This document shows positions 34,963 through 45,837 of a DNA stretch of 64,000 bases, one piece after another (position 1 is the stretch's first letter; every line of letters starts with the position of its first letter). The notes below the pieces were generated by a model that saw only the letters and a list, made by a program, of their open reading frames with translations, was not told the origin of the DNA and did not search any database. The position numbers and the translations under genes were made by a program. The stretch lies in contig NZ_LQIV01000004.1 in the NCBI RefSeq assembly GCF_001500125.1, positions 95,906 to 159,905 of the forward strand, given 5' to 3'. Origin of the DNA: Mycobacterium sp. IS-1742. Lineage in GTDB: Bacteria; Actinomycetota; Actinomycetes; Mycobacteriales; Mycobacteriaceae.

Positions 34963-35385
34963 ATGGAAATCGCCATCATCATCGTCTCCGTCGGCCTGGC
35001 CATCTTCATGGCGGTCGCCGGCTTCCTCAACGTCTTCTTCGTCGGTGATGCGCGGGAGAACCAGGTGCATCTGCGGATCTCCGTGGGACTCACGCGCTTC
35101 ATCGGCTGGTGTCAGTGGGCATCGGTGGTCGGCCTCATCGGCGGCTTGTTCTGGCGGCCGCTCGCGATCGCCGCGGCGATCGGTCTGCTTCTCCTGCTGA
35201 TCGGTGCGGTTGTTGCGCACCGCCGCGTCAACGACCCGGTCAAGGAGATGTTCTTGGCCATAGCCGTTTTCGTCTTCACCGCGTTCGTGCTGGCCGGACA
35301 CCTCTCTCAGTTGGCGGCCGATCGGGGGCCTACGTTGGCAGACGCGCCTCTGCCAGCCGACCGATATACCCAGTCACCGCAGTGA
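34963..35385 (+). CDS. Small membrane protein, DoxX-like
   Basis: 140 residues with four hydrophobic segments (about 3-25, 48-66, 68-86, 96-115) and a short polar C-terminus. The pattern and the start IAIIIVSVGLAIFMAVAGFLNVF resemble the DoxX-like family (DoxX_2); function is unknown. The ATG at 34963 lies after GAGAGGAC. Its 3' end overlaps the next gene on the other strand by 56 bp. It follows the terminator, so it is probably transcribed separately from the hydrolase. Confidence 0.7.
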   Translation: MEIAIIIVSVGLAIFMAVAGFLNVFFVGDARENQVHLRISVGLTRFIGWCQWASVVGLIGGLFWRPLAIAAAIGLLLLLIGAVVAHRRVNDPVKEMFLAIAVFVFTAFVLAGHLSQLAADRGPTLADAPLPADRYTQSPQ

Positions 35386-35761
35386 AGGTTTCTTCCAGCC
35401 GGCGGCGGAGCAGTCGATGCGCCACGCCGGCGAGAGCCCCACTCATGATCACCCGCTCCGTCAGAAGCGTTCCTTCTCCGTGAGCCTCGATCGTGTGCTC
35501 GTAGGTGAACGTAAGGCCCGGGAACGTGGTCTCCGACGTCCAGATCGACGGTCGCTCAACACGTGTCAGCGTCGAGTAGGTTTTCACGCCACCCTTCACC
35601 TTCACGCCGACGCGGGCACCCACGGCGAAGTCGCCGTCGACGGAACCCATCTCGATGACGTCTCCCGGCCATGCCGACGGATCTGTCCAGACCTCCCAAA
35701 CCGTCTCGGCGGGCGCCGAACACGGCGACGAACCCTCAACCGATCGAATGCTTTTCCCCAT
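35330..35761 (-). CDS. SRPBCC/START-superfamily protein
   Basis: 143-residue single-domain protein with the polyketide cyclase/dehydrase-like fold pattern: an N-terminal strand, then CSAPAETVWEVWTDPSAWPGDV, a central GARVGVKVKGG hairpin and a C-terminal long helix (LLRRRLEETFTAVTGYIGRL). Such proteins bind hydrophobic ligands; no substrate can be named. It converges with the DoxX-like gene (56 bp overlap at the 3' ends) and diverges from the DUF2505 gene 88 bp away. Confidence 0.75.
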   Translation of the reverse strand: MGKSIRSVEGSSPCSAPAETVWEVWTDPSAWPGDVIEMGSVDGDFAVGARVGVKVKGGVKTYSTLTRVERPSIWTSETTFPGLTFTYEHTIEAHGEGTLLTERVIMSGALAGVAHRLLRRRLEETFTAVTGYIGRLAEARLPT

Positions 35762-35849
35762 CGTCCGATCATGTCACCGACATCCGCGCAGAGCATCGAC
35801 TACGCCGATAACCGCGCGAAAAACCCTTTCGAATACAGGAAGTGCTGAG

Positions 35850-36356
35850 ATGCCGCGCAACTTCGAGATCTCGCTGAACTCACCCGCGACGGTGGTGCAG
35901 ATCCTGTCGGCGTTCGCCGACGAACAGTACTGGTCGGCACGGCTGAACAGATTCGCCGACGGCACCGCCAGATTGACATCACTGCGATCGGATCCGAGCG
36001 GCACTGTCGCCGTTCGGATCGCGCTCGGCCTGCTGCGAGAACGCCTGCCGAAGGTGGTCACACAACTGCACGCGGGGGAGATCGAGATGATTCGTGACGA
36101 GAGGTGGTGCTGGCTCGAGGACGGGCGGGTGCGCGGTGAGATTGATGTGACCGTAACCGGTGCGCCGGTGTCCGCAGTGGGTCAGAGCGTGCTGACCGCC
36201 GCGGACACGGGGTCGCGGATGACATACTCCGGCAGCGTCAGCGTGAAGGTCCCGTTCGTCGGCGGGCGGATCGAGAGTTTCATGGGCCGCCAGACCGTCG
36301 ACGAGATCACGAGGTTGCAGCACTTCACCAACGACTGGATCGCCGGCCACTACTGA
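35850..36356 (+). CDS. DUF2505 (START-like) protein
   Basis: 168-residue protein matching the actinobacterial DUF2505 pattern, also within the SRPBCC superfamily: N-terminal [22 protein letters not shown], a central acidic strand region, and a C-terminal [26 protein letters not shown] helix. The ATG at 35850 has AGGA about 9 bp upstream; the open frame extends further but overlaps the divergent gene. Function is unknown. Its last 7 bp overlap the end of the CocE-type hydrolase gene on the other strand. Confidence 0.8.
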   Translation: MPRNFEISLNSPATVVQILSAFADEQYWSARLNRFADGTARLTSLRSDPSGTVAVRIALGLLRERLPKVVTQLHAGEIEMIRDERWCWLEDGRVRGEIDVTVTGAPVSAVGQSVLTAADTGSRMTYSGSVSVKVPFVGGRIESFMGRQTVDEITRLQHFTNDWIAGHY

Positions 36357-38239
36357 CTTAAGGACGTCGACACGACCGGCAGGTCGAGGCGGGAAGCGCA
36401 CAATCGGCTGCGATGCACACCGAATGTGGGTGGGGAGCCGGGCAGGGTGGCGAAGTGACTGGCGTCTGCCCCGGCGATTGCGACGCGAATACGGTGGCCC
36501 GGCCGGAACAGGTGTGACGTGGGTATGAGGTCGAAGGTCAGCTCCGCCACCTCGCCCGGCTCCAGAGGCCGGGCATCGGCGCGTTTGAACGTGCGGTAGG
36601 GGACCGCCTGCCGGTACGGCGCGGGCGCATCGCTCAGTTGCCGGTGAAGGGCACGCAACTGCCCTTCCGTGACCGGGGCGACGCGCCCGGCGGCGTCGAT
36701 GTCCTCCAGATAGACGAACACGGTTGCGTCGTCGCCGCTGGCACTGAGGAAAACGGTGACCATCGGATGCCCCGTCACTTCCACTGGGGCGTCGAGCGGC
36801 GCGGAGGTGTAGGTGAGCAGGCGTCGGTCCATAGCGCTGCGGTCCGGGTAGCGGACGGCCTCGCCGACGGCAACCTGCGTGCGCCAACGGGAATGCTCAC
36901 CGGTGCCCACCGTAGGGTCCACGTCGTACTCATCCGCCCCGCTGTCGATGTCGGGCGGTTCCGTGCTCAGACGGCGCTCCGCGGCCAGGTAGAAGGTCTG
37001 TGTATCAGCCGGCGGCGGCCACGATGGACAGCTTTTCCAGCGGCCTTCGCCCATGGTGTAGTAGTGCACGGGGTTCTCCACGCCCAGGCCGGAGTCCCGA
37101 TCGCGCAGATGGTGGTCGAAGAACCGCACCAATTCGCCCTCGTGATCGAATCGCGAAGTGACCGGGTCCCGGTGCGGTTCGATGTGCCAATGCCCGCCAT
37201 GGCTCCACGGGCCGAGGATCAACCGGTGCCGGTCGGCGCCCAACGTGAGGAACCGCTTGGCTGCGGAGTGCGAATAGGCCCCGTCGAACCACCCGCTGTA
37301 GCTGTAGACCGCAACACCGGATTTCATCACGTCGTTCCAGTAGTTGTGAGGGCTGAACAGGTTGATGCTCCCTGATTCGTCGATCGGGTGCCCGACCAGC
37401 TCCGGGCCGTCGCCCTCGTCGGAGTAATACGGATCCGACGGTGCGACGTCATCGCGGAACGTCAATGACCGTGCCTGGCTCTCGATGTCGTAATTGTCCC
37501 GGTGAGCCGCCACCGCGCTTCGGCGCAGGCGCCGACGGCGGTCGCCGTCGACGGGTTGCGCTCCCGTGACCAGCAACCGAACCCACCAGCCGGCGACCTC
37601 GTGGGGGGCATTGCGGTCGAGTGCGGCGTTGTACCGCCCCCATGTGTCGGTGAACCACGCCGCGTGAATCCCGCCCGGAAAGGCGATGTCGGTGTAGGCG
37701 TCGAACGGGGAGAACCGGGGGGCGACAGCGCGGACGGCGGGATGTGCGGCGACGGAGAGCAATTCGGCCGCAGCGCCGCTGTACGAGCTTCCGAGAGCGC
37801 CCACCGACCCGTCCGACCACGGCTGGGACACGATCCAGTCGACGATCTGGGCGCCGTCACGGATCTCGTCCGGGGACCACTCGCACAGTCGGTGGCCGAA
37901 CGAGGCGCCCGACCCTCGCACGTCGACGTCGACCCAGGCGTAGCCGTCGGCCAGGAAGCGCCGTCGGCAGCGCGCCGTGGAGGGGATGTGGTGAAAAGGC
38001 TTTCCCCCCATGACCGTCCGCAGGGGTTGCCGGAGTTCCATCGCTCGGTAGTAGCGGGTCTGGTTGACGATCGTGGGGAGTCGGGCACCCCGCTTCGCTG
38101 CCGCGGGCAGGTACCCGCTCACCGCGATACCGACCCCGTCGCGCATGGGGACGTAGCAGGAGAACGACCGCACACCCCGCGCCTTCGGCGTGTCGGGTAA
38201 ATCGCCGAACCAGGCCGCATCCGAATAGTTGTCCGCCAA
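36350..38239 (-). CDS. CocE/NonD-type alpha/beta hydrolase (X-Pro dipeptidyl-peptidase family, Rv1835c-like)
   Basis: 629 residues. An alpha/beta hydrolase domain carries the nucleophile in GSSYSG (S152), and a catalytic His candidate lies in PWSHGGHW. The X-Pro dipeptidyl-peptidase C-terminal jelly-roll domain occupies about residues 400-625 ([20 protein letters not shown]). Such enzymes hydrolyse acyl or peptidyl esters and amides; the natural substrate here is unknown. No signal peptide is seen. In M. tuberculosis the equivalent gene lies between lipZ and Rv1836c, upstream of glcB. It marks the return to the conserved chromosomal order after the lipid locus. Confidence 0.88.
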   Translation of the reverse strand: MADNYSDAAWFGDLPDTPKARGVRSFSCYVPMRDGVGIAVSGYLPAAAKRGARLPTIVNQTRYYRAMELRQPLRTVMGGKPFHHIPSTARCRRRFLADGYAWVDVDVRGSGASFGHRLCEWSPDEIRDGAQIVDWIVSQPWSDGSVGALGSSYSGAAAELLSVAAHPAVRAVAPRFSPFDAYTDIAFPGGIHAAWFTDTWGRYNAALDRNAPHEVAGWWVRLLVTGAQPVDGDRRRRLRRSAVAAHRDNYDIESQARSLTFRDDVAPSDPYYSDEGDGPELVGHPIDESGSINLFSPHNYWNDVMKSGVAVYSYSGWFDGAYSHSAAKRFLTLGADRHRLILGPWSHGGHWHIEPHRDPVTSRFDHEGELVRFFDHHLRDRDSGLGVENPVHYYTMGEGRWKSCPSWPPPADTQTFYLAAERRLSTEPPDIDSGADEYDVDPTVGTGEHSRWRTQVAVGEAVRYPDRSAMDRRLLTYTSAPLDAPVEVTGHPMVTVFLSASGDDATVFVYLEDIDAAGRVAPVTEGQLRALHRQLSDAPAPYRQAVPYRTFKRADARPLEPGEVAELTFDLIPTSHLFRPGHRIRVAIAGADASHFATLPGSPPTFGVHRSRLCASRLDLPVVSTSLSQ

Positions 38240-38447
38240 GTGAAGCCTCCGAACGACGCTGAGTCAGGTTGGTTTCCGTCCGCTCCCGCGCACGATCGGC
38301 CAAGTCTAGAAGCCGGCGGACGCCACGCCCAGCGTCTTTGCATTGGGAATCAAAAGCTGGACGCCGCTGTGACTTTCGACCCCCGTGGCGACCCGCCGTG
38401 TAGGGTCCACGTGGACAGGGGACGGCGCGGAATCGATCGGAGCGCCC

Positions 38448-39254
38448 ATGCGGGATTTCTCGAACGCCATCACACTGGTCACCGGCGGCGGGGGCGGGAT
38501 CGGTGCGGCGCAGGTGAAGCTGCTGCGCGACAAGGGCGCGACGGTGTGCGCCGTCGACATCGACGAGGAGGCCGCCGCACGTAGCGGTGCAGATCTGGCG
38601 ATCGGCGCCGACGTGGCGGACCGCGAGGCGATGGCCGCGGCCGTCGACCGGGTCGCCGAGCGGTACGGCAGGCTGGACGCGGTCTTCTGCACGGCCGGAG
38701 TCACCCACCTCCCCGCGACGCTGCGCACACTCAAACCGGGCGAACCGCAGCGTGTCATCGACGTCAACCTGCTCGGCACCCTCAACACGGTCCACCCCGC
38801 ACTCGAGGCGCTCATCGCCGCGCGCGGGCACATCGTCGTGGTGTCGTCGATGGGGTGGCCGCCCAACACCGAGTACGGGACTCTCCTCCCGGCGGTGGGA
38901 GGAGTCGCGTACTCGACGAGCAAGACCGCCGTCGAGATGCTCGGGCGCGGACTGCGCATGGAACTCGCGCCGCACCACGTCGGTGTCACGATCGCCTACT
39001 TCGGTCCGATCGACACGGCCATGCTCGAGCAGTCCCTCACCCCGCCGTCGCGGGCCAAACAGAGATTGACCATCGGGCCGGAGAAGGCGGCTGCCGCGCT
39101 CATCCGGGCGGTCGAGAAGGAGAAGGTGCGGGTGATCATCCCGGCGCGCTGGAACTTCCTCAACGTCGTCCGCCCGCTCGGTGTGCAGCTCGACAATCTG
39201 CTGCTGCGCAGCAAGACTCAGCGCGCGTTCATCGACACCTACGATTCGGCCTGA
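38448..39254 (+). CDS. Short-chain dehydrogenase/reductase
   Basis: 268-residue classical SDR. The cofactor motif is TGGGGGIG near residue 12, NVNLLG-type helix at DVNLLGTLN, catalytic Ser in VVSSMGWP, and YSTSK for the Tyr/Lys pair. The ATG at 38448 is the start that places the Rossmann motif at the usual distance. It is divergent from the CocE hydrolase with 208 bp between them. The substrate is unknown. Its last 16 bp overlap the convergent membrane-protein gene. Confidence 0.88.
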   Translation: MRDFSNAITLVTGGGGGIGAAQVKLLRDKGATVCAVDIDEEAAARSGADLAIGADVADREAMAAAVDRVAERYGRLDAVFCTAGVTHLPATLRTLKPGEPQRVIDVNLLGTLNTVHPALEALIAARGHIVVVSSMGWPPNTEYGTLLPAVGGVAYSTSKTAVEMLGRGLRMELAPHHVGVTIAYFGPIDTAMLEQSLTPPSRAKQRLTIGPEKAAAALIRAVEKEKVRVIIPARWNFLNVVRPLGVQLDNLLLRSKTQRAFIDTYDSA

Positions 39255-40588
39255 TCGACTGTCTGCCCGGCCCGCCGCCGGCCGGCGGTGTGCACGACGT
39301 AGACCGCGACCAGGACCGCGGCGGCGACGATCACCGTCCACCGGGACATGGCCGAGATCCGAAGGGTGCCCCACGGCGCATGGACCGACCACTCGGCCGA
39401 CGTGGCGACGGCGTACATCACCGCGAGGGCCCAGAGGATTGTTCCCGCAGCAGCGACCGCCCTGAGTGCGCGCGACAACCACGGCCCGTTCGCCCACCCG
39501 GCGGCGATGCCGGCGGCCACACCGAGCGCGATCACCCCCGCCGCGACCACGGCCGCCCCGCGGGCATCGTCGAGAGAACGAAACACCGAGGGGGCCCAGA
39601 CGAGCCATACGGCCAGGAACAGCGACGCCGCCACGAGGACCGCTCCCGCGGCCCGCAGGCCGGCCCCCCGCGTGCGCGCCAGCGCCCCCACCGCCAGGCA
39701 CGACACGCCGACCACCGCGAAAACCACACTCGGCGCCTGGAAGTGGTCGGTCGGGATGGGCGGTGGCGCACAGTAAGCCGGTCCGAGCTGACCGCTGTCG
39801 ATCGCACAGTGCGTCATGAACAATCCGAGAACCCACGCCACCACAAAAGTCGTCAGGGCCACGAGGACGGCCGCGGTGAGGCGGTCGAGCAGCCTGCGTC
39901 CTGTCGTCCAGTCATCGTCGACCGCGACCGGCGCGGTATCCGGGGGCGGTGACACCCCGGGTGGAAAGGCGGCATCCCGCCGGGTGAACCACGCCGCTGC
40001 CGCCACCAGGCCCGCGACCACCATCGCAGCGACCGCCAGCCATTTGGCCGACGAGAACGCCATCTGGACGACATTCAGCAGCCCGCCCTCGCCCCGGTAG
40101 GCGAATTGACCGTCGGGCCGCTTGTGCATCAGCACCGAGAGCAGAACGTACTCGACCGCATCGCAGGCGAAGGCGATCGTCGGCAGCCACAGCACCCACG
40201 CGGCGCGGCGCAGTGCGGGCACCGTGATCCGCCACCAGCCACCGACGATGATGGCTGTGAACATGAGCCAATATCCGGCCATCACGAGGAAGTCGGGCAG
40301 CAGGATCATCTGGACCGAAGCCGGAACGGTGCACCCCTGCACGAGCCAGTCGAACCGCTCACTCCCGCCGGAGAACTGAGAGGCGAAATGCAGGATCCCG
40401 CACTTCCCGGCGATCCCGAAGAGCCAGGTGGATCCGGCGTTGAAGGCCACGAACCCGACGACCGCCGCGACGATCAGCCTCCGGGAGCCGCCTGCTCGCG
40501 CGTACGCCCGCACCGCGGCATCACCGCGGGTGTCGTCCCCGCTGGTCGCATCCTCGACGATGAGGTCATCGCTGCTCTGCCCCGCCAT
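39239..40588 (-). CDS. Polytopic membrane protein of unknown function
   Basis: 449 residues with about nine to ten hydrophobic segments, the first at RLIVAAVVGFVAFNAGSTWLFG. It has a polar loop of about 30 residues near the middle (PPGVSPPPDTAPVAVDDDW) and four cysteines in presumed external loops (GKCGILHF, GCTVP, HCAID, YCAPPP), which might form disulfides. I do not recognise the family. Coherent membrane topology supports a real gene despite the high GC. It converges on the SDR gene with a 16 bp overlap. Confidence 0.75.
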   Translation of the reverse strand: MAGQSSDDLIVEDATSGDDTRGDAAVRAYARAGGSRRLIVAAVVGFVAFNAGSTWLFGIAGKCGILHFASQFSGGSERFDWLVQGCTVPASVQMILLPDFLVMAGYWLMFTAIIVGGWWRITVPALRRAAWVLWLPTIAFACDAVEYVLLSVLMHKRPDGQFAYRGEGGLLNVVQMAFSSAKWLAVAAMVVAGLVAAAAWFTRRDAAFPPGVSPPPDTAPVAVDDDWTTGRRLLDRLTAAVLVALTTFVVAWVLGLFMTHCAIDSGQLGPAYCAPPPIPTDHFQAPSVVFAVVGVSCLAVGALARTRGAGLRAAGAVLVAASLFLAVWLVWAPSVFRSLDDARGAAVVAAGVIALGVAAGIAAGWANGPWLSRALRAVAAAGTILWALAVMYAVATSAEWSVHAPWGTLRISAMSRWTVIVAAAVLVAVYVVHTAGRRRAGQTVDQAES

Positions 40589-40688
40589 GGTCCGTATCTA
40601 ACATCGGCTCCGGATCGCGTGGGCGGGCAATGCGCACCCTCGTCCCGGGGTTTTTGCGAAGGCTAGAACCTCGACGCGTTGAGGCTGA

Positions 40689-42611
40689 TCACTTGAGCAT
40701 CGCGGTGATCGCCGCCGCCAACTCGGGCGAATCCGACGTCGCGAGGTTCTGGTACTGGCCTCGGGTCGTCCGCGCGACGGTCTCCCACGTTCCCCGGTCG
40801 GAGTCGTCACCGAAGTCGATGACGTTGACCGCGACCGGCCGGGCGGGATCGAACGCGTCGCGGATGAACGCCTCGAGCCCCGCACCGTCGAGGGTCCGGT
40901 CGGTGTGCGGCCCCTCGGTGATGACCAGCACCGAGTTGGGTTGCCCCTGGCGGAACTTGGCCAGCGCGTCGTTGTAGACCAGCCGTAGCGTGGTGAACGA
41001 CACCGCGCCACCGGACGTGGACGACAGCGTGTCGAGCGTCGAGGTCAGCGCGGCCGAGCGCGGTTGATCACCCACCGGTTCGGAGAGCGGACCGGTGGTG
41101 ATCTGTGAGTTGCCCGCGGTGGAATCGAACGTCCACAGCCCGACCGCGGTCGTCGGCGGTAGCGCCTCCACCCGTGGGATCAGCGCGTTGACGACGTTGC
41201 CCATCCGCGTGTTGGCACCCTCCAGGCCGGGCATGGACAGGTCGAGCATGATCGTGGTCGTCGACGCCTGCGCCGGCGAGGTCAGGGCCTCGGCCAGCTC
41301 GACCCGCGCCGCACCGTCGCCGACGGACAACGGGGCGGCCAGTCTCGGGAAGTCGGTGACGTCACTGCGCGGGGGAGTGCCGCCCTGGGTGCGGAAACCG
41401 GCCTTGGCGAGTTCGCTCATGTGGTCGGGTTCGCGCATGAACCGGGCGAACTCGCTGGCGGCGGTCACCTGTTCCCGCTCGAGCCAGTCGCCCGACAGCA
41501 GCACCGTCGGATAGTCGGCGGTCGCGACGGGGCCGGGAGGCAGCCACGAGGCGAGGGTGGACTTCGCATTCGGCATCGACGCGGCCCGCGCCACCACCTG
41601 CTGTTCGGTGGTCGCCACGGCGTGCACCGGTGCCCTGGCCGGGTCGCCGGAGCGCAGCAGTGCCTCCATGGCGGCGTCAGCGCTGTCGGCCTTCAAATCC
41701 GGTGCGCCGGCGGCCAGCGTGTTGATCGCGCCGACCCCGTCGGTCACCGGGGCGCCGTCGGGTGCGGTGGCCGCCGCGACCGCCTCGGCCGCCAGATACG
41801 ACGCGTCGGCGTTCCCGCTGCGCGGCAAGGCCAGCTTCAGTGCGCCCCATCCGGGCAGGCCGAGTCCGTCGAGTGCCGTCGGGTTGGTCTGCAGACCCGG
41901 CAGGGTGCCCCAGTTCTGCTGCGCCAGTTTGGGTTTGAGTTCGGGCCGCACCGCGAGCACGACCGGGGTGCTGACGAGGGTGCGGGAATCGCTGACTGTC
42001 TTCTGGTCCGTCGCCGCCTCGAGCCGGGCCGCCGAGACGCCGCTCGCCGGGATCCACAGCGCCGGCCGCTCGCCGAGGTCGGACGGCCAGGAGTTCGTGA
42101 AACCGGCGATCACCTGGTCGGATCCGGCCGATGTGACGCCGACCTTCACGCAGCGGTCACCGACCGGCGCGGCGTTCTCGTTGTACCGGTCGGCCAATCC
42201 GCGGATCGTATCGGCGATCGACGGGTCGGCCAGCACGGAGACGTCGAGGTTGCCGTCGACGCAGCGGGCCGATGCGGCATCGCTGCGCTCGGAGAGGGCG
42301 TCGCCGAAGAAACGCCACAAGATCACCGCGCCGACCACCACGACGACCGTGACCAGCGCCGCGATGACCCCTACGCTGATGCCGCGCCGGCCGGGTGTGA
42401 CCGCACGGTGGCTGCCCGTCCATTCGCCGCTGTCGTAGCCGCCGTCGGGGTTGCGGGTCTCGTCCCCGCCCCCGGGCTGTGCCGGGAACTCGCCACTGTG
42501 CCGGCCCGACGGACCGGACTCGGCGCCGTACCCGCCCTCGTCGATCCCGTCGTAGGGGACACCGGCTTCGTTGTCGGAGTCCTCGGGATCGGGAATGCTG
42601 TGCCTACCCAC
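40689..42611 (-). CDS. Membrane-anchored substrate-binding-like protein with C-terminal VWA domain (Rv1836c-like)
   Basis: 640 residues. An acidic, Gly-rich cytosolic N-terminus of about 80 residues is followed by one transmembrane segment (about 80-103, GVIAALVTVVVVVGAVILW). An extracellular region similar to solute-binding domains spans about 115-430. A von Willebrand A domain fills about 435-640, with a MIDAS-like DLSMPG and a later DFGDDSDRG stretch. It is equivalent by order to M. tuberculosis Rv1836c, next to glcB; function unknown. The gene lies 53 bp downstream of glcB on the same strand. Confidence 0.85.
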   Translation of the reverse strand: MGRHSIPDPEDSDNEAGVPYDGIDEGGYGAESGPSGRHSGEFPAQPGGGDETRNPDGGYDSGEWTGSHRAVTPGRRGISVGVIAALVTVVVVVGAVILWRFFGDALSERSDAASARCVDGNLDVSVLADPSIADTIRGLADRYNENAAPVGDRCVKVGVTSAGSDQVIAGFTNSWPSDLGERPALWIPASGVSAARLEAATDQKTVSDSRTLVSTPVVLAVRPELKPKLAQQNWGTLPGLQTNPTALDGLGLPGWGALKLALPRSGNADASYLAAEAVAAATAPDGAPVTDGVGAINTLAAGAPDLKADSADAAMEALLRSGDPARAPVHAVATTEQQVVARAASMPNAKSTLASWLPPGPVATADYPTVLLSGDWLEREQVTAASEFARFMREPDHMSELAKAGFRTQGGTPPRSDVTDFPRLAAPLSVGDGAARVELAEALTSPAQASTTTIMLDLSMPGLEGANTRMGNVVNALIPRVEALPPTTAVGLWTFDSTAGNSQITTGPLSEPVGDQPRSAALTSTLDTLSSTSGGAVSFTTLRLVYNDALAKFRQGQPNSVLVITEGPHTDRTLDGAGLEAFIRDAFDPARPVAVNVIDFGDDSDRGTWETVARTTRGQYQNLATSDSPELAAAITAMLK

Positions 42612-42664
42612 TCCAGCTCCCGTCTTGGCGTCGTCGCTTGATCATCGCTCGGTCATCGCCGCTC

Positions 42665-44857
42665 TCAGGCGCCGGCAACGCCGGCTTTGTACTCGCGGCG
42701 GCGCCGGTGCAGGATCGGCTCGGTGTAGCCGTTTGGTTGGGCCCCGCCGGCGAGGATGAGCTCCTGGGCGGCCTGGAAGGCGATGCTCGCATCCGGATCG
42801 GTGGCCATCGGCCTGAAATCGGGATCCTTCGCGTTCTGCTCGTCGACCACCGCGGCCATCCGGCGCAGGCTCGTCGTGACGTCCTCTTCGGTGATGACGC
42901 CGTGACGCAGCCAGTTGGCCAACAACTGGCTGGAGATCCGAAGCGTCGCGCGGTCCTCCATCAGGGCCGTGTCGTGGATGTCGGGCACCTTCGAGCAGCC
43001 GACGCCGGCGTCGATCCAGCGCACCACGTAACCCAGGATCGACTGGCAGTTGTTGTCGACCTCCTCGCGGATCTCCTCCGGCGCCCAGGCCAGTTCCTTG
43101 GCCAGCGGGATGGTGAGCAGGTCGTCGATCGTCGCGCGCTGCTTGCCCTCGAGTTCCTTGTGCACCGAGTACACGTCGACCTGGTGGTAGTGCATGGCGT
43201 GCAGCGTCGCCGCCGTCGGGGACGGCACCCACGCGGTGGTGGCACCGGCCTTCGGCTGACCGATCTTCTGTTCGACCATGTCGGCCATCAGGTCCGTCAT
43301 CGCCCACATGCCCTTGCCGATCTGGGCCCGGCCCGAGAAGCCGGTCGCCAGACCCACGTCGACGTTCTGGTCCTCGTAGGCCTTGATCCACGGCTGGCTC
43401 TTCATCGCGCCCTTGCGGATCATCGGGCCCGCCTCCATCGACGTGTGGATCTCGTCGCCGGTGCGATCCAGGAAGCCGGTGTTGATGAACACCACCCGGT
43501 CGGCGGCGGCCTTGATGCACGCCTTGAGGTTCAGTGTGGTCCGCCGCTCCTCGTCCATGATGCCGACCTTGAGGGTGTTCTGCGGCAACCCGAGCACGTC
43601 CTCGACGCGGCTGAACAGGTCGACGGTGTACGCCACCTCGGCAGGTCCGTGCATCTTCGGTTTGACGATGTACACCGAGCCGGTCCGGCTGTTGCGCAGC
43701 GGGCCGTTCGACTCGCTCTCCTTGAGGCCGTGCATCGCGATCAGGCCGGTGAACAGGGCGTCCTGGATGCCCTCGAACACCTCATGACCCTCGGCGTCGG
43801 TGATCGCGTCGTTGGTCATCAGGTGCCCGACGTTGCGCACGAACAGCAGACTGCGCCCGGGCAGCGTGAGCTCGCCGGAACCGTCCGGGGTGGTGTACGT
43901 GCGGTCCGGGTTGAGCACGCGGGTGAAGCTCTCGCCACCCTTGCTCACCTCTTCGCTCAGGTCGCCGCGGTTGAGTCCCAGCCAGTTGCGGTAACCCAGC
44001 ACCTTGTCCTCGGCGTCGACCGCGGCCACCGAATCCTCGAAATCCATGATCGTGGTGACGGCGGATTCGAGCACGACGTCCTTGACACCGGCCTTGTCGG
44101 TCGAGCCGACGGGTGACTCGGGGTCGATGAGGATCTCGATGTGCAGGCCGTTGTTGCACAGCAGGATCGACCACTGCGGCGAACCGAGTTCGCCGGTGTA
44201 GCCGACGAACTGGGCCGGGTCGGCCAGGCCGACCGACCGCTCGCCGACCTCGACGAGCACCTGCCCGTCCTCGATCTTGAAGCCGGTGGCGTCGCTCCAG
44301 CCGCCCGACTCCAACGGCGCTGCGCCGTCGAGGAATTCGCGGGCGTAGGCGATCACCTTGTCGCCGCGGACGCGGTTGTAGCTGGTGCCCTTCTCGGCGC
44401 CGTCCTCCTCGCTGATGACGTCGGTGCCGTAGAGCGCGTCGTAGAGCGAACCCCACCGCGCGTTCGCGGCGTTGAGCGCGAAGCGGGCGTTGAGCACCGG
44501 CACCACCAGCTGTGGGCCTGCGGTCGTGGTGATCTCGTCGTCGACGTTCGTCGTGGTGATCGTGAAGTCGCCCGGATCGGGCTCCAGGTAGCCGATCTCG
44601 GTGAGGAAGCGCTTGTACTCGTCGGCGTCGTGCGGACCGATCGCCCGCTGTCGGTGCCACTTGTCGAGCTGCGCCTGCAGGTCGTCGCGGCGCGCGAGCA
44701 GTTCCTGGTTGCGCGGAGTCAGGTCGGCGACGACCTTGTCGACGCCCGCCCAGAAGCTGTCCGGGTCGAGGTCGGTACCGGCCAGCGCCTCATCGGTGAT
44801 GAAGTCGTAGAGCGCGCGGGCCACGCGCAGGTTTCCCACCGTCACCCGATCAGTCAT
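42665..44857 (-). CDS. glcB: Malate synthase G
   Basis: 730-residue monomeric malate synthase that condenses glyoxylate with acetyl-CoA in the glyoxylate shunt (M. tuberculosis GlcB is 741). Full-length by family standards: N-terminal [20 protein letters not shown], catalytic barrel with [15 protein letters not shown] and [21 protein letters not shown], the [19 protein letters not shown] block, and the C-terminal plug with [24 protein letters not shown]. The start is preceded by GAGGAAG. Upstream 59 bp separate it from a gene on the same strand. The location matches M. tuberculosis Rv1837c. Confidence 0.98.
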   Translation of the reverse strand: MTDRVTVGNLRVARALYDFITDEALAGTDLDPDSFWAGVDKVVADLTPRNQELLARRDDLQAQLDKWHRQRAIGPHDADEYKRFLTEIGYLEPDPGDFTITTTNVDDEITTTAGPQLVVPVLNARFALNAANARWGSLYDALYGTDVISEEDGAEKGTSYNRVRGDKVIAYAREFLDGAAPLESGGWSDATGFKIEDGQVLVEVGERSVGLADPAQFVGYTGELGSPQWSILLCNNGLHIEILIDPESPVGSTDKAGVKDVVLESAVTTIMDFEDSVAAVDAEDKVLGYRNWLGLNRGDLSEEVSKGGESFTRVLNPDRTYTTPDGSGELTLPGRSLLFVRNVGHLMTNDAITDAEGHEVFEGIQDALFTGLIAMHGLKESESNGPLRNSRTGSVYIVKPKMHGPAEVAYTVDLFSRVEDVLGLPQNTLKVGIMDEERRTTLNLKACIKAAADRVVFINTGFLDRTGDEIHTSMEAGPMIRKGAMKSQPWIKAYEDQNVDVGLATGFSGRAQIGKGMWAMTDLMADMVEQKIGQPKAGATTAWVPSPTAATLHAMHYHQVDVYSVHKELEGKQRATIDDLLTIPLAKELAWAPEEIREEVDNNCQSILGYVVRWIDAGVGCSKVPDIHDTALMEDRATLRISSQLLANWLRHGVITEEDVTTSLRRMAAVVDEQNAKDPDFRPMATDPDASIAFQAAQELILAGGAQPNGYTEPILHRRRREYKAGVAGA

Positions 44858-44916
44858 CGTCTTCCTCCTCGGCCGTACTCCGCGGGCGCCACCCGGCGCG
44901 CCGCCGTCGATCCAGC

Positions 44917-45837
44917 TTACCCATGGGTAACCTCGGCGAATCCAGCGCGCACCGGCGCCGCGCCGTCTGCTGCCAGTGCGGTGCGCAGTGCGTCACATCG
45001 CGCCGCGAGTGTGGCGCGCAGCGGGGCCGCCCGGTCGGCGATGTCCTGCTGCGCGCGGACGTATTCGGCCCGCCCCGCCGGGGTTTCGATCGCGATGGCG
45101 TCGAATCCGTAGCCGCGGAGATCGTATGGGCTCGCGCGCATGTCGAGCACCCGCGCGTCGGCCGCCAGTTCCAGGCAGTCCATCACGAGATCGGACGCCA
45201 CCAGCGGTGTGAGTTTGTACGCCCACTTGTACAAATCCATCGCCGCGTGCAGGCAGCCAGGCTGTTCGGTGTCGATCTGACGCGCGCGGCTCAACGGTTC
45301 GACGTTGCGGCCGACCGCAGCGTCGGTGAAGAACCGGTAGGCGTCGAAATGACTGCAGCGCAGAGACATCGATTCCACCACCGCGTCCGTTCCCCGCCGT
45401 CCGAGGCGTAACGGCACCGCGTCGTGGCGGGTCTCGGGGCAGCGGTACACCATGGCCCACTCGTGTAATCCGAAGCAGTTCAGCCGCGCCGGGCGCGCGG
45501 CGGTGGCCCGCAGCAGGCCGGCCACGAACGCCACGGTGTCGGCCCGCGAGCGCAGGTGCTCGACGGTCACGGTCGCCCCACCGGGAACCGCGCCGTAGCC
45601 GGAACGGCCCGGACGGTCGCGGGCGGCGGGCCCCGAGAGCACCACGCCGAATCCGGGGTGCCAGCGCCGCAACTGGCGGGGACGCAGGCTGTAGTAGGTG
45701 AACAGGAAGTCCCACACCGGGTGGGTCCGGCCCGCACTGCGCCTCGCCTGATGCGGTGCGCAGAACGCGTCCACGCGATCGCGGTGGGTGCGTTCCCGCC
45801 GCACCCAGACCGACTCGTCGAGGACCTCGACCATCAC
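44917..45837 (-). CDS. Conserved mycobacterial protein, often annotated 3-methyladenine DNA glycosylase
   Basis: 306-residue soluble protein conserved beside glcB in fast-growing mycobacteria. I recall database entries naming it 3-methyladenine DNA glycosylase, but I see no helix-hairpin-helix or other glycosylase motif, so that name is doubtful. Distinct parts are [21 protein letters not shown], a central [10 protein letters not shown] and [13 protein letters not shown]. The first 4 bp overlap the end of the upstream CNNM gene, so it is the distal gene of a three-gene unit. Confidence 0.7.
   Translation of the reverse strand: MMVEVLDESVWVRRERTHRDRVDAFCAPHQARRSAGRTHPVWDFLFTYYSLRPRQLRRWHPGFGVVLSGPAARDRPGRSGYGAVPGGATVTVEHLRSRADTVAFVAGLLRATAARPARLNCFGLHEWAMVYRCPETRHDAVPLRLGRRGTDAVVESMSLRCSHFDAYRFFTDAAVGRNVEPLSRARQIDTEQPGCLHAAMDLYKWAYKLTPLVASDLVMDCLELAADARVLDMRASPYDLRGYGFDAIAIETPAGRAEYVRAQQDIADRAAPLRATLAARCDALRTALAADGAAPVRAGFAEVTHG

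Noticed and set aside
42479..44116. Open frame of 545 codons opposite glcB and the VWA gene
   Set aside because: Antisense to two conserved genes; composition fits a shadow frame.
44917..45837. Accepting the name 3-methyladenine DNA glycosylase as function
   Set aside because: No glycosylase motif is visible; the name is remembered from annotation only.
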